This document shows, in pieces, positions 1 to 12,165 of a stretch of DNA of 64,000 nt. The DNA is from Brasenia schreberi. Taxonomy: Eukaryota; Streptophyta; Magnoliopsida; Nymphaeales; Cabombaceae. Positions within the stretch are counted from its first letter, which is position 1; the number at the start of each line of letters is the position of its first letter. A program made the position numbers and the translations under genes. The notes under the pieces are model-generated. The model was given only the letters and a program-made list of their open reading frames with translations, did not search any database and was not told the DNA's origin. The stretch lies in assembly GCA_036023115.1 (NCBI GenBank), contig JAYKKT010000041.1, forward strand, positions 5,047,501 through 5,111,500. Reading direction: 5' to 3'.

Positions 1-1160
1 CGAGCAGAAGAAGAATATGAAGGAGAAGAAGAACAAAACAGGGCGGAGAGAGGGAGGGAGGGATGAATTCTCTCTCTGTCGCTCTATCTCACCGGGATCT
101 GGAGGCTAGATTGAAGTTTTCGATCCCCTTTGCGCTCGTTCCTAGGCTATGAGATATATAGATCAAAGTCTTTTGGGGGAAAAGAGAATTCGTGTCGCAG
201 CTCGTCTGTCTGGCTCACAACCCGGATTCGTTAAAGGAGAAAGATGGTACATTACTGTATCCTGAACATCCTTTTATTTGGTTCTTTCTGCTGGTTGAAC
301 GGTCCGCACAAGAAAACCATGTAAGTGAAAATCACAGTAGCCGTCCATCATCAAAACCGACCAACCTGATATCAAACGACGACGGCACCCAGAGCGTTAG
401 CTCTCCTGGTAGGGCTTGTTCACGCCTATATTTGTTGGTGGGGCGTTCGACTCCTCTTATAACCGAAAGAAAAAGAAGGCGACGAAACGTAAACTCAAGT
501 GGCCGTTGTCTTTTTTGCCCCATTCTCACTTTTTTAAATGAGGACGATCTGATTATTTCATGATACTTGTACTCATTCGGCGTTTTACAAAATAAAATTT
601 AAAAGAAAAAATGGCACAAGTCTATGAGTTGCCAATGGGGAGAAGGAGCTCGTGTTGAGTCAGCTTGGAGGACCTTGACCCGCCAACTAAAATCTGGTAA
701 ACCCGAAGAGTGACCTGAATTTTATTGAAAAACAGTTTTATATATAAAACAATTTTAAAAACCACTAATAAAAAAAGCAAAAAACCTTACCAAAAAGCTT
801 TTAAGGCAGATGGTGACCAAATTTGGATGTGTAAACAGAGATACCAAGGATATCCAATTTACAAAACTATCATAAATGACAAATAAGAAGCACCCGAAAG
901 AACTTGATGAAAACTTTTGAAGAGGATCAAATCAAACACCAGCCTCTTTCCCCTCTTCTCTGCATTGTACATAATGTTTTCTCACGTTCAAGTTGCCCCT
1001 TATTTCTCTAAGTTGAGAACACCGAAGCAACCCTAGAGAGAAAGAGACCATTGTACCTTGCTGGGAGAGAGAGAGAGAGATGTGAACAGGGAAGGGGATT
1101 TCTCGGTTTTAAGAGGGGGAAGGCCGAGGGCACAAACCTGCCAAAGAGAAGCCCTAATTT
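1..1160. other. Left-edge flank, no gene established
   Basis: I find no convincing coding region here. Read on the - strand, about 1-190 is rich in CT and GA runs with a TATA-like stretch near 155-165, which could be the promoter and 5' UTR of a gene lying to the left of the window; this is inference only. The short open frames (for example 192-563 on +) have no recognisable domain and overlap open frames on the other strand, so I did not annotate them as genes. A GA run occurs at about 1066-1080. Confidence 0.3.
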
Positions 1161-1169
1161 ATATTCATA

Positions 1170-1278
<109 letters not shown>

Positions 1279-1342
1279 TGGGGCGGGTTGGGTCAGGTCT
1301 ACTGCAAACCCGGCCCATCCCACCCAAATTGCCATCCCTACA
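1279..1342. mobile_element. Possible hAT-like element terminus
   Basis: The reverse complement begins with a GGGATGGCAA-type motif followed by GGG/CCC-rich subterminal sequence, a pattern common at hAT-like transposon ends in plants. I could not find the partner terminus or a target-site duplication, so the extent and class are inferred. The (AT)n run just before it may lie inside the same element. Confidence 0.3.
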
Positions 1343-1719
1343 TGTTAGGTACGTATGGTGCAGATATGTTAGGTAGCACCATAGTAAGAAAAGGCTCAAA
1401 TATATGTATAAGAAAATTCATAATATAAAATTGAGACAGATTTGGGTCACTTCCAACTCCATACGAACCTTTCCAATTTTTGCTTGGTTGCTTCTAAGTA
1501 AGGATGAAAATATCTATGTGGCTAGTCCTAACTTGGGATGGAAAAGGAGGAGGGTTACAGTATAAAACTTTATTAGATTTATTATTATGGATTTTAGACT
1601 TAATGAACATTTTGTTGGGGTGTCTCCTCTTAGTAACACACCGTAGATTCTTAATTCAGTGAACATTAAACAAGGGACTCTACATCTTCTCCTATATTTA
1701 GTTAATGAATATTTCAAAA

Positions 1720-3825
1720 GGTTTTCACATCATGAACGTCGATAAAGTAAGTCGGTCATGTTATATTATTGAATATAATGAACATATTATAGAGAGGGTC
1801 TTCATATTTTGAATGTGGATAGATGTAGAGGGTAAGAAAACTAGTCCTATATAACATTACTCTTATTAGTACTTAAAATATTAGTATATTGACCGACAAG
1901 CTAATGGAAGTTGGAAGTGGTGGATAGAGAAAGATTCATATTCTATGTTTACAAAAGATAAACTAGGTTGAAGAAAAAATCAAGGTTGAAAACAGGTTTT
2001 AGATTATGATATTAAATAAAAGAAAAGACTCAAAATGGAGCTGGTATTATTATAAATAAGGATTTAAAGGAAACTTTACTAGAGATTTATTGATATGATG
2101 ATGAAATTAGTATTAAGAGTTGAGGCTTTGTATATAATTTATACTTATGCACCTAAATAAGACTAGAAGAAAGTATCGAATTAAATAAGGTGATTTAAAT
2201 AAAACTAATGAAACTTGAGGTGGCAAGTGATTGTGTCGAAAATAAATGGATAAAAGTTATTTTTATAAGCTTTTTAACGAAAACATAGGTATTAATATTA
2301 ATATATGAGAGTTTGTCAACTCAGAAAAGTATATAAATCTTAATTTCTACTGACATATTCAAATTAATAAAGTCAAAGAGACTCTTAAACTTATTTAGGT
2401 TGGTAAATTTGTAAGACTAAATAATATTTTGAACGAAGTTTGAAAATAGTAGGAGAGACAAGATTATTTGGTTTATAAGATTATTCAATGAAATATTGAT
2501 AAACCAAAATATGTAAGATAAATAAAGAAAAAATATAGTTATACTCCTAGATAAGAATAAGAGAGACATTGAGAAGTATACAAATTATTGGATATCAAGT
2601 TGATGAGTCGTACAATAAAATTATGGAAAATAATTATGGAACAAAGGTTAAGCTAAGTATCAAGTATAATAGAGAACTAATTTGGATTTGTGCTAGAGAG
2701 ATCTACTATTATGAGACACCTTATATAACATTTTAGAGTGAACAAGAACCTTTATATGGTATTGATTGATTTAAGAATCTTAAAATAAGATACCAAGACA
2801 TATTCTTTGGAGAACCTTGGAAAAGAGATGTATCTAATTGGCATATATTAATTTTATCAAAGATATATATGATAGTGTACAAACATGTGTGAGTTGTTGT
2901 TTAGGCTTGATGAATTTCTTTAAAATTAATATTGGGTTACATCAAGGATTAACTTTTTGGCATATATTTGCGTATCTTGTTGTTGACGAGTTAACAAAAC
3001 ATGTTTAAGATGAAATACCTTGGTGTGTATTATTTGCGGTTGACATTGCATTAGTAGATGAGTCTAAAGAAAAAAGTCAATAAGAAACTCAAAATATGAA
3101 TAGAAACATTAGAAAATAAAGGCATTTGACTTATTACACAAATACATGGAATGCAAGTTTGATCGTTTGATTATTAAAGAAGAAATGAAAATTAAGATTG
3201 GCACACATTGCACCTATAAAAAAGAAAGTTATAAGTACTTATGGTGAGCATTAGAAAAATTATTGAAGATATTACATGTAAAACTAATGCAAGTTAGTCA
3301 AAATAGAGAGATGCATCAAATATTCTATATGATAAGAAGATATCATTAAAGTTGAAAGGTAAATATTATAAGCAACAAGCAAACCCACTAAATTATATAG
3401 TGCTAAGTATTGAGTAGTTAATCATCAACATGTGCAAATATGTTTGTAGTACAAAAGAAGAAGTTGTGATAGATTTGTAGTCACATAAAAGAAAAACTTG
3501 AATTGGTAGTGAGGTTATAAGATAGAAATTGAGTGTGACACTAATAGATGTTAAAATAAGATAAACTAATTTAAGATGATTTAAGGATGTGAAAGCACGA
3601 GCAAAAGAAGCTCCAATAAGATGTGAGAAACTTGATAATGAAAATGTTTAAAAAGCAAGATGAAGATTATAAAAGTGTTAGAAGGAAACAATAAAGAATG
3701 ACCTAGCTTTTGCTGAGTTAACTTTTTGCATGGCATAAGATTAAGCTCTATGAAAACATAGACTCCATGTAGTCGACCCAATCTAGATAGAAAATGCTTA
3801 GTCGTTTTTGTTATTGTTGTTGTTG
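1720..3825 (+). pseudogene. RTE-clade LINE, decayed copy D (+)
   Basis: A dead LINE of the same family as the intact copy at 45651-48938. Read on +, it follows that element from its 5' leader (about 1720-1850), through endonuclease sequence (about 1855-2200), to reverse transcriptase and the C-terminal region, ending with a TTG-rich tail near 3825. The segment covering the endonuclease C-terminus and the linker is missing around 2215-2240. Stops and frameshifts are everywhere and no frame of useful length survives. Divergence is clearly higher than in the copies at 12166-15375 and 40393-41772, so this is an older insertion. Confidence 0.85.
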
Positions 3826-3832
3826 CTTCAAG

Positions 3833-4858
3833 TATAGGCAAGAAATCAGGTCATTCGGTTGGGTCACTTCGGGTTTGGGTCAAAATAAGGCTAACCTAGA
3901 TCCATCCTGATTTTTCTTGTCATGTTCTTTGAACTTGGACCCAACTCGGGTTGGCGTTAGGACAACTTTGGGTCAACCACAATATCGAGACAATTCACCT
4001 AAAATATACATTATAAATATATATATATATATATATATATGATATATATGTATTTACCTATATAAGATTTATATAATATGTATCTTACATTTGTTTATAA
4101 GTATATATGTATCGTATATACTACAAAGTTCATATACATATACAAATATTTATATACAATATATATATATATATTGTATGTGTACTTTATATATGTGAAT
4201 TTATATAGGTAATATATATGTAAAAAATGCATACGTGCATGCATGTACATACGTGTATATATATATATATATACATATGTACATATGTATAAAGTGAATG
4301 ACTCTTGCTCATGGTTGACACTACATATGTACATACGTGTATATATATATACTACAAAGTTCATATACATACAAATATTTACATACAATATATGTGTGTG
4401 TGTGTGTGTGCATGTATGTGTACTGTATATATGTGAATATATATAGGTAATATATATGTAAAAAATGCATACTTGCATGCATGTACATACATACATATAT
4501 ATATATATATATGTATATATGTATATGTATATATATATATACATATGTATAAAGTGATTGAATATTTCTCACAGTTGAGCTACTCACTTGATTGTTTTTT
4601 GGTGGCATTAGTGTAATAAGGTTATTCTTCATCAATTTTCAAATATCCTTACAATCCTTTGAAATTACAGTCATGCCATCAAAAAGCAATGACCAAACAC
4701 TAGTGGGCAACGTCCAAAAAGTTGGCGTTAGGACAACTTTGGGTCAACCACAATATCGAGACAATTCACTTAAAATGTGATATATATGTATTTACCTATA
4801 TAAGATTTATATAATATGTATCTTACATTTGTTTATAAGTTTTATATGTGCATGTACA

Positions 4859-4912
<54 letters not shown>

Positions 4913-5845
4913 ATGTATGTGTACTGTATATCAATTTCAAATATCCTTATATATATAGGTAATACCAAACATATGGGCAAAAAAAGTTGGCGTTAGGACA
5001 ACTTTGGGTCAACCACAATATGAGACATCACTTAAAATATACATATATCATATACATATATGATATATATGTATTTACTATATAAGATTTATATATATAT
5101 ATAAGTATATATGTATCGTATATACTATATATATGTGTACTTTATATATGTGAATTTATATAGGTAATATATATGTAAAAAATGCATACGTGCATGCATG
5201 TACATACGTGTATATATATATACATATGTACATATGTTTAAAGTGAATGTATAAAGTGATTGAATATTTCTCACGGTTGAGCTACTCACTTGATTGTTTT
5301 TTGGTGGCATTAGTGTAATAAGGTTATTCTTCATCAATTTTCAAATATCCTTACAATCCTTTGAAATTACAGTCATGCCATCAAAAAGCAATGACCAAAC
5401 ACTAGTGGGCAACGTCCAAAAAGTTGGCGTTAGGACAACTTTGGGTCAACCACAATATCGAGACAATTCACTTAAAATATACATTATAAATATATCATAT
5501 ATATATATGATATATATGTATTTACCTATATAAGATTTATATAATATGTATCTTACATTTGTTTATAAGTATATATGTATCGTATATACTACAAAGTTCA
5601 TATACATATACAAATATTTATATACAATATATATATTGTATGTGTACTTTATATATGTGAATTTATATAGGTAATATATATGTAAAAAATGCATACGTGC
5701 ATGCATGTACATACGTGTATATATATATATACATATGTACATATGTATAAAGTGAATGACTCTTGCTCATGGTCGACGCTAGATATGTACATACGTGTAT
5801 ATATATATACTACAAAGTTCATATACATACAAATATTTACATACA

Positions 5846-5896
<51 letters not shown>

Positions 5897-6035
5897 TGCA
5901 TGTATGTGTACTGTATATATGTGAATATATATAGGTAATATATATGTAAAAAATGCATACTTGCATGCATGTACATACATACATATATATATATATGTAT
6001 ATATGTATATATATATATATATGTATGTATGTATG

Positions 6036-6124
<89 letters not shown>

Positions 6125-6469
6125 GTATAAAGTGATTGAATATTTCTCACGGTTGAGCTACTCACTTGATTGTTTTTTGGTGGCATTAGTGTAATAAGGT
6201 TATTCTTCATCAATTTTCAAATATCCTTACAATCCTTTGAAATTACAGTCATGCCATCAAAAAGCAATGACCAAACACTAGTGGGCAACGTCCAAAATCC
6301 ACTTTTCCTATATATATATATATATATATATTATATTCAGGTGTGGGTCAGTTTTGGGTCGGGTCCAACTTTCATTGGGTCACTTTTTTCAGATCTAGAT
6401 CAGACATGAAACTCCTAAATCCTGACCCAAACCTTGATTTTTTGGGTCGGATCCATAATTACCACCGTA
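3833..6469. mobile_element. Possible non-autonomous hAT-like element holding an AT-rich array
   Basis: Both ends carry GGGTC/GACCC-rich subterminal sequence in inverted orientation. The right end reverse-complements to TACGGTGGTAATTATGGATC, similar in style to the left TATAGGCAAGAAATCAGGTC. The flanks GCTTCAAG (3825-3832) and GCTTCTAA (6470-6477) match at 6 of 8 positions and could be a decayed 8-bp duplication. The left boundary sits exactly at the 3' tail of LINE copy D. It encodes no recognisable protein. Class assignment is inference, because the terminal match is imperfect. Confidence 0.4.
3950..6297. repeat. Large AT-rich tandem array, three units of about 700-870 bp
   Basis: The landmark GTTGGCGTTAGGACAACTTT recurs at 3950, 4721, 4986 (partial unit) and 5423. 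A second landmark block, starting AAGTGATTGAATATTTCTCA and ending GGGCAACGTCC, recurs at about 4551-4720, 5250-5422 and 6129-6294. Between landmarks lie (AT)n, (TG)n and ATGTATAT stretches of variable length. Units 1 and 3 match closely; unit 2 has internal deletions. The landmark blocks give the same 62-residue open frame in each copy, which I regard as a repeat by-product, not a gene. Confidence 0.9.
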
Positions 6470-6477
6470 GCTTCTAA

Positions 6478-7564
6478 TCGACCTGACTGGAACCTGCATG
6501 TCCTGAATTCAGCTCCACTGTCGGCTTTTCGAGTCTGGTTATGCTTGTATGCGAAATTGCCACCCTTATAAACGCCACTACCAACGTATGTGTTTCCTCT
6601 TTCTCTTTATTTATGTGCGTAACAAACACTACTCGTATGGAACTATCACTTTAATAGTTTGAAGCAAATCTATTTTAATACCTTGTAGTTTCAAACTGTC
6701 ACTGGTACTTTGTTGTTTGAGAAATACATCACTTTGAGCAAAATCATGAATGTTATTACGCCCATCTGACTTGGGCTCGTTTTCTACTCAGTATGTGTCA
6801 AGATCTACACACCAGAAAATGGATTGAATAAGGGAGAAAAAGATTTGATCATACTACTTGGATCGAGAACACTTTATGTGCAGTAGTGAAAAAGAACTAA
6901 CTTCTCGACTAACTCAATCCTCGAGTACTAATGGGTCTTGGCACGCCAAGTCCCAAAAATAATTTGGTTAGGATCAATATAGAGTTGAACAAGGAAAAGC
7001 CAAGTACTTCAGCATATAGAGGCTGAATATGGTCTCGGAAATGGTTTCTTTGAAAGGAGAGCTTTCCAGAGGTACACGCCCATTACTAATGTGTGAGATA
7101 TAGGCAGTCAATTGGGTTCAGCTAAATCGGGTTGGGCTCAGGTCTAACTATTAGTTCACTGAGTTGGGTTCAGGTCTAAGGGTTGCTTTGAATGAAAATA
7201 GAACTGATATGGATTTGGGTTGGATTTGTTGGACTGAATCCAATCGAATTCGTGCTTTAATAGTGAAACACGAAGTTTGGAGGTACAGGAGAGTTCACCA
7301 GCAAAGGTAAGTGCTTCTCGTGATGGTGGGGGCTCTAATGGCGGTTCAGGTTGGTCAGGATTGCTGTGGTGACACAGGAAGACAACGAGAGGTGGTCGAC
7401 AGCAGTCTGGCGGTTTTGGGCTCCGACGATTGTTGGCTTTCTCGCGTGGGAAATGATTGGGTTGCTGCAGTGGCCATTCAAGTTAGGTGATTTGATACCA
7501 ATTGTTGGCCTCGGGGATGAGGATAGAGGGTGGAGCTACTAGTGCTTAGGTGAGAGGGTGATCT
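6478..7564. other. Unassigned interval
   Basis: No domain recognised. It contains short GGGTT/AGGTCTAA motifs near 7100-7190 similar to hAT-like subterminal repeats, and a G-rich stretch at 7320-7540 with a 63-residue open frame that matches nothing I know. Confidence 0.5.
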
Positions 7565-10500
7565 TGTTGGAATTAATGAAGATTGAGTCAATTAAGCTCA
7601 TGTACATTAATTACATTTAGTTCATGTTAAGTATCTCTAAATATTTATTTGATGCATCTTTGATAAATGTAAAACTCCTAAAGTGTAAAAGTCATATATA
7701 AGTGAGGGACTTGTGCATGAGAAACCAAGAGCTAAAGTTTAGTCTCATATTGATGGGTGGAAGAATCCTACATGTCCTTTTATATAAATGTTATATTATC
7801 AACCTTCCTTTAAAGAGCTTGAGGAGGACATGGATGACCACATACGTGTATGCATGCATTGGATCGGGTCACGCTTGGGTTCGGGAATTGTCTTTGGTAT
7901 TTTTTTGTACAAAAAAACACTTTCTCTCTTCCCCTCTTTACTCTTCGTGTTTCTTCCTCTACAATGATTGTTTCTGGCTACCAATTGGCTAGGCGACTAA
8001 GCCATGGTTGAAGGCAACTAAAGTCTAGATACTTGCTATCGTTGAGGATTGTTTTATCTTGAGAGAGTTGGTAGCTGTACATACCTATAGTGGGACATTG
8101 ATTTGTCTAAAGCCAATCCGTATGAATGACTCGATTAGATAAGTCTACTGATTTTTTTTTTTCTTGTTCCATGCTTTGTTTGCGTATGGATTTCCATGGA
8201 TTTGTATCTTTTGTTGATGTTGGCATGTATGTGCTTGTTGCATATTACTTACTTATGCATGTAACTTTATGATTTTTCTCAATATTCTTAGAGAAATCAT
8301 TAACCCTAGACATGTCTTCATGTGCTATTTTCTGACTTAATGTTGACTTGACCTTGATGAATGAAAAGTTTGTTTGTCCCACTTTAAATGTTGGCAACAA
8401 TGTATGAAAATTTGGTTAACTATATTAGGGTTTGAAGCGTTAACAAGTCAAATTGTCCCTAATGTGATGATTCTAATCCTAGAAGCTCGAATAAAATCAC
8501 TGAGTAAAAGGAAAAGTGTACTTTGTTCCATTGTTGTATCTTCTCCTTCCATGACAGTTTCATATATTAGAAATACAATAGTGAAAACCTTGGTTTTGAA
8601 AAGTATTTCATGGCTAAGTTTTTGAAGTATCAAATGGTAGAGAAAAAATCTTTGTTTGATCAGGCACATGAGTTTAAGTTTATATGCAATGGTCTTAAGG
8701 AAGCTGAGATGGAGTTTCCTGATAAATTTATTATTATGTCTATTATTGAGAAGTTTTTTAAGCCTTCAATCTAGATCTCAAGGATTAAAAGGGTAAGATA
8801 ACCTTAGATGATCTTATGATAGATATAACAATAGAGAAAGAACATAAAAACCAAAAATCATCTATGCATATTTATAGCACCCCTAAACTCAATTTGATGG
8901 TTAGAAAGAAACAACCAAGTGATCCTAAGAGAAAACATGCAAAGTATAAACTAAAAAGTCAAAATCCAAAAGAAACCCAAAATCCTTGAGATTTTTGGTC
9001 AAGTTGAACATTGGGATAGGGAGTGTTTCATGAAGAAAGCTAAGAAACATGCAGGCACTGAGGGAGTTATATGGTCAACACAATAACCACTATACCTACA
9101 TTTAGTGATGGGTATTTGTCTCTTAAACCCAAAATCCTTTCTATGTATAAACCACATTATTAGATTTTAGACACTTTGATAAATATATACATTTATGATG
9201 ATCGGTCTATGTTGGTGTCTTACAAGGCGTTTGTGATCGAACTGTAACCTTAGAGGATCATTCAATTGTTGAAATCAACACATGTAGATTTAAAGTTTCC
9301 TTTGGAAAATATCTTAAATCTTCAAAAAGTTAGGAATATTCTTGTGATTCGTAAGAATATCCTCAGTGGTCTAGTTTTAGTTAAAGATGACTTAAGATTA
9401 AATTATAAATGTAATAAAGTTATAATTATATGACTTAGTACTAGGTATTTCTTTTGGAATAATTATTTATGTGATTTATAGGATTTGTTTAAAATTCATG
9501 TAGAATGTGTAATTGATTCTTGTGTGAATTTTAATTTTAATAAAGATTCTACTTCCTCTTATATTGCTTACAATTGAATCATGTTAATTTTGATTCTATA
9601 AAATGAATAATGAATTTGAATCTTATCTCTAAGACTATCATAGGTAAAAAATATAAATGTGGTATTTGTGTGCAAACGAAGTAACCTACGAAACCATTTT
9701 GTTCATTTGAAAGTTTAAAATTTCGGATTTGGTACAAACTAACATTTGTGAATTCAATGGAATGACAACTATGGATAACAAAAGATATTTCGTTATGTTT
9801 ATTGATGATTGTGGTAGATACTTTTTTATATTTACTTGCTTAAAAGTAAATATGAAACCTTAAAAAAGTTTTAAATTTTTAGAAATGAGATACAAATACA
9901 AACGAATAGGGTACTTAAACAATTAAGGTATAATAGGAGATGAAAGTATACCTCAAACTTGTTTGAAGAATACCTGTATTGTTCATGAGGTTATTATTTT
10001 ACATTCACCTCGATCTAGTGGAATAGCTTAATGGAAAAATAAAACCCTTTGTGATATGGTTAATGTTTTACTATAAAGTTTTAGATTACCTACTTACATG
10101 TGTGAAAGTTTTGAATACGACTTATTATATTTTGAATAGAGTTCTACATAAGCATAAGGAAAGTAGTTCCTTTGAACTTGGAAGAAACAAAAAACTAATT
10201 TCAAATATCTCAAAGTGTGATAGTGTCTTGAAAAATAATTATCCTTGAACACATAAGAAAGAAACTCAGAACTAAAACTATAGATGTTATATTTTTGGGT
10301 TATGTGGAGACTAGCTATGTGTACATATTCTTTGTCATACGATCTAATGTATTAGTATAGATGTCAACATGATAACAGAACTCCATGATGTTACATTCTT
10401 TGATAATGTATTTTCGATGAAGACTAATGTTCCCCAAAGTGTGTCTTTTATAGATCCTAACCATACTATTGGTCTCATTCCAGATTAAGTGGAAAGGATG

Positions 10501-10848
10501 AACTAATGTGAGGGTGACCTTTAAAGTGTTATTTCTAAATCAAATGACTATGAGAAAATAATTGAACAAAGAAAAAGTAAACGGCCTAGGATATCCAAAG
10601 ACTTTGTAAGTGACTTCATCACCTTTAATAATGAGGATGATCATGTTAGCCTCCATTAGACTATGACCTCGCCTGAGGTTAAGTTTTGGAAGAAAGTCAT
10701 TAATGATAGGATCTAATGATTTTTTTTTAATGGAACGTGGGAATCGGTTGATTTACCTCATGGTTGTTCTACTGTGAGTTACAAATGAATTTTTAAGAAG
10801 AAACTGAATGTAAACAAGACAATCAATAAACACAAAACTAGGTTAGTT
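7565..10848 (+). pseudogene. Copia III retrotransposon, decayed and 3'-truncated (+)
   Basis: A TGTTGGAATTAATG start at 7565 and TATA-like sequences at about 7695 and 7782 suggest a 5' LTR. Gag-like sequence is readable from about 8350, including a QAHEF..NGLKEAEMEFPD block near 8660-8730. It continues through protease/pre-integrase-like sequence (about 9060-9700) and integrase, with an FVMFIDDC-like block near 9790 in broken frames. Near 10720-10845 the start of the reverse transcriptase is visible (NGTWESVDLPHG, then IFKKKLN). Sequence stops abruptly at about 10848, where a hAT-like terminus begins. There are many stops; RT, RNase H and the 3' LTR were not found. Confidence 0.75.
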
Positions 10849-12165
10849 AGAGATGTCAATACGGTTCGGCCCTGGCCCTAGTGGGCCATCTAAAATATGG
10901 GTCGAGCCACATTTTAGACAGGCCTGTAAAATGTTGGCCTGGCCCGGTCCTTGAAGGGCCACGAGTCGAGCTGACCAGATCCACATACTATGTAGTAAAA
11001 TTTCAAAGGCATTTCATGATGTTTAGCACCGCAAATTTCATGACATTCTATATTGTTTAGCATCACAAATTTCATGACATTCTATATTGTTTAGCATCAC
11101 AATTTCATGACATTCCATATTTCTTCACAATATAAGCACAAAACAAAATATGAACAAATAATTGACTAAAGATTAAATCTCATATTCCATTAAATCTCTT
11201 GTTTCCACCAAACTGACATAGTATAGAAGAAGGATTCAGCCCAAATAGTCCGACATGCTTAAAAGAACACCAATTGATATGGTATGAGGGTTTTAGTTTT
11301 TGTTTGCAATTTAGAATCCTTTTTAAGTATCACAATTTCATATCACTTTACAACTATATGCTATAATCTCATAACTTCAACAAAATCATTGACTGAAGAT
11401 TAATTTAACAAAAAGCATTACAATATATCATTACACTTATATGCTATAATCCCACAATACTATGTAGTTGTAAAAAAAAAATTCTCAAGTTGTACAAAAC
11501 ATAGAGTTACAAAGAGAAATTTCAAAGGCATTCCATGATGTTTAACATCATAAATTTGATGACATTTCATCTTGTTTAGCATCACAATTTCATGGTATTA
11601 CACATTTCTTCACAATATAGCATTACAATTATATGCTATAATCTCACAATATAGCATTCCATATTCCAATAGAAAAATAATACAAAAGCTGAAAATAGAA
11701 GAAACTCCTACAAAATAGATGTTTACAAACCACAATATAAGGGAGGTGATTTTTCAACATCTTTCATGCTAATATTCATAGCTTCTAAAACACAAATATT
11801 TAGATACATGTAAGAGGATATCATATGAGAGAATGAATATATAGTTAAAAGATGAAGAGTTGGGACATCATTGCTCATAATAAGTGCAACCAATAAAAAA
11901 ACCAATAAAGAGTTGGTACATCAAAACCAGAGAGAGAAAGATTAGGCCTTATTCATGTTTGAAATGTTTCTCATTACTTAATGTCCAAAGGATGGAAGAT
12001 CGCAAAGCAACACTTCCAAATTAAGAAAATAAGCCTCATTGATCAATAGAAAATCAAGGATATGCATTTCAACTTTTAACCAAGGATTTCCTCACACAAT
12101 AGAATTCATTCCCTCTTTCGAACAAAATTATGCCCTTGAAATGCATTTGCATCCAAACTAAAGGG
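10849..12165. mobile_element. hAT-like terminus with AT-rich interior; right end not found
   Basis: It begins TAGAGATGTCAATACGG followed by GGCCC/GGGCC-rich subterminal sequence (to about 10980), a plant hAT-like style of end. It interrupts the Copia III reverse transcriptase frame. The interior is AT-rich and repeats short phrases such as TTTCATGACATT and ATATGCTATAAT. No transposase is readable. The opposite terminus may have been displaced by the LINE at 12166, so the right border is arbitrary. Confidence 0.45.
11021..11122. repeat. 34-bp tandem repeat, 3 copies
   Basis: Three head-to-tail units starting GTTTAGCAYC and containing AATTTCATGACATTC, at 11021, 11055 and 11089. The third is slightly degenerate. 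Related but more diverged units reappear at about 11530-11640. Confidence 0.8.

Noticed and set aside
4592..4780. Recurring 62-79 codon frame ([13 protein letters not shown]...) at 4592, 5294 and 6170
   Set aside because: It is the same repeat block in the triplicated array. Copy number explains the recurrence, and no domain or start context supports translation.
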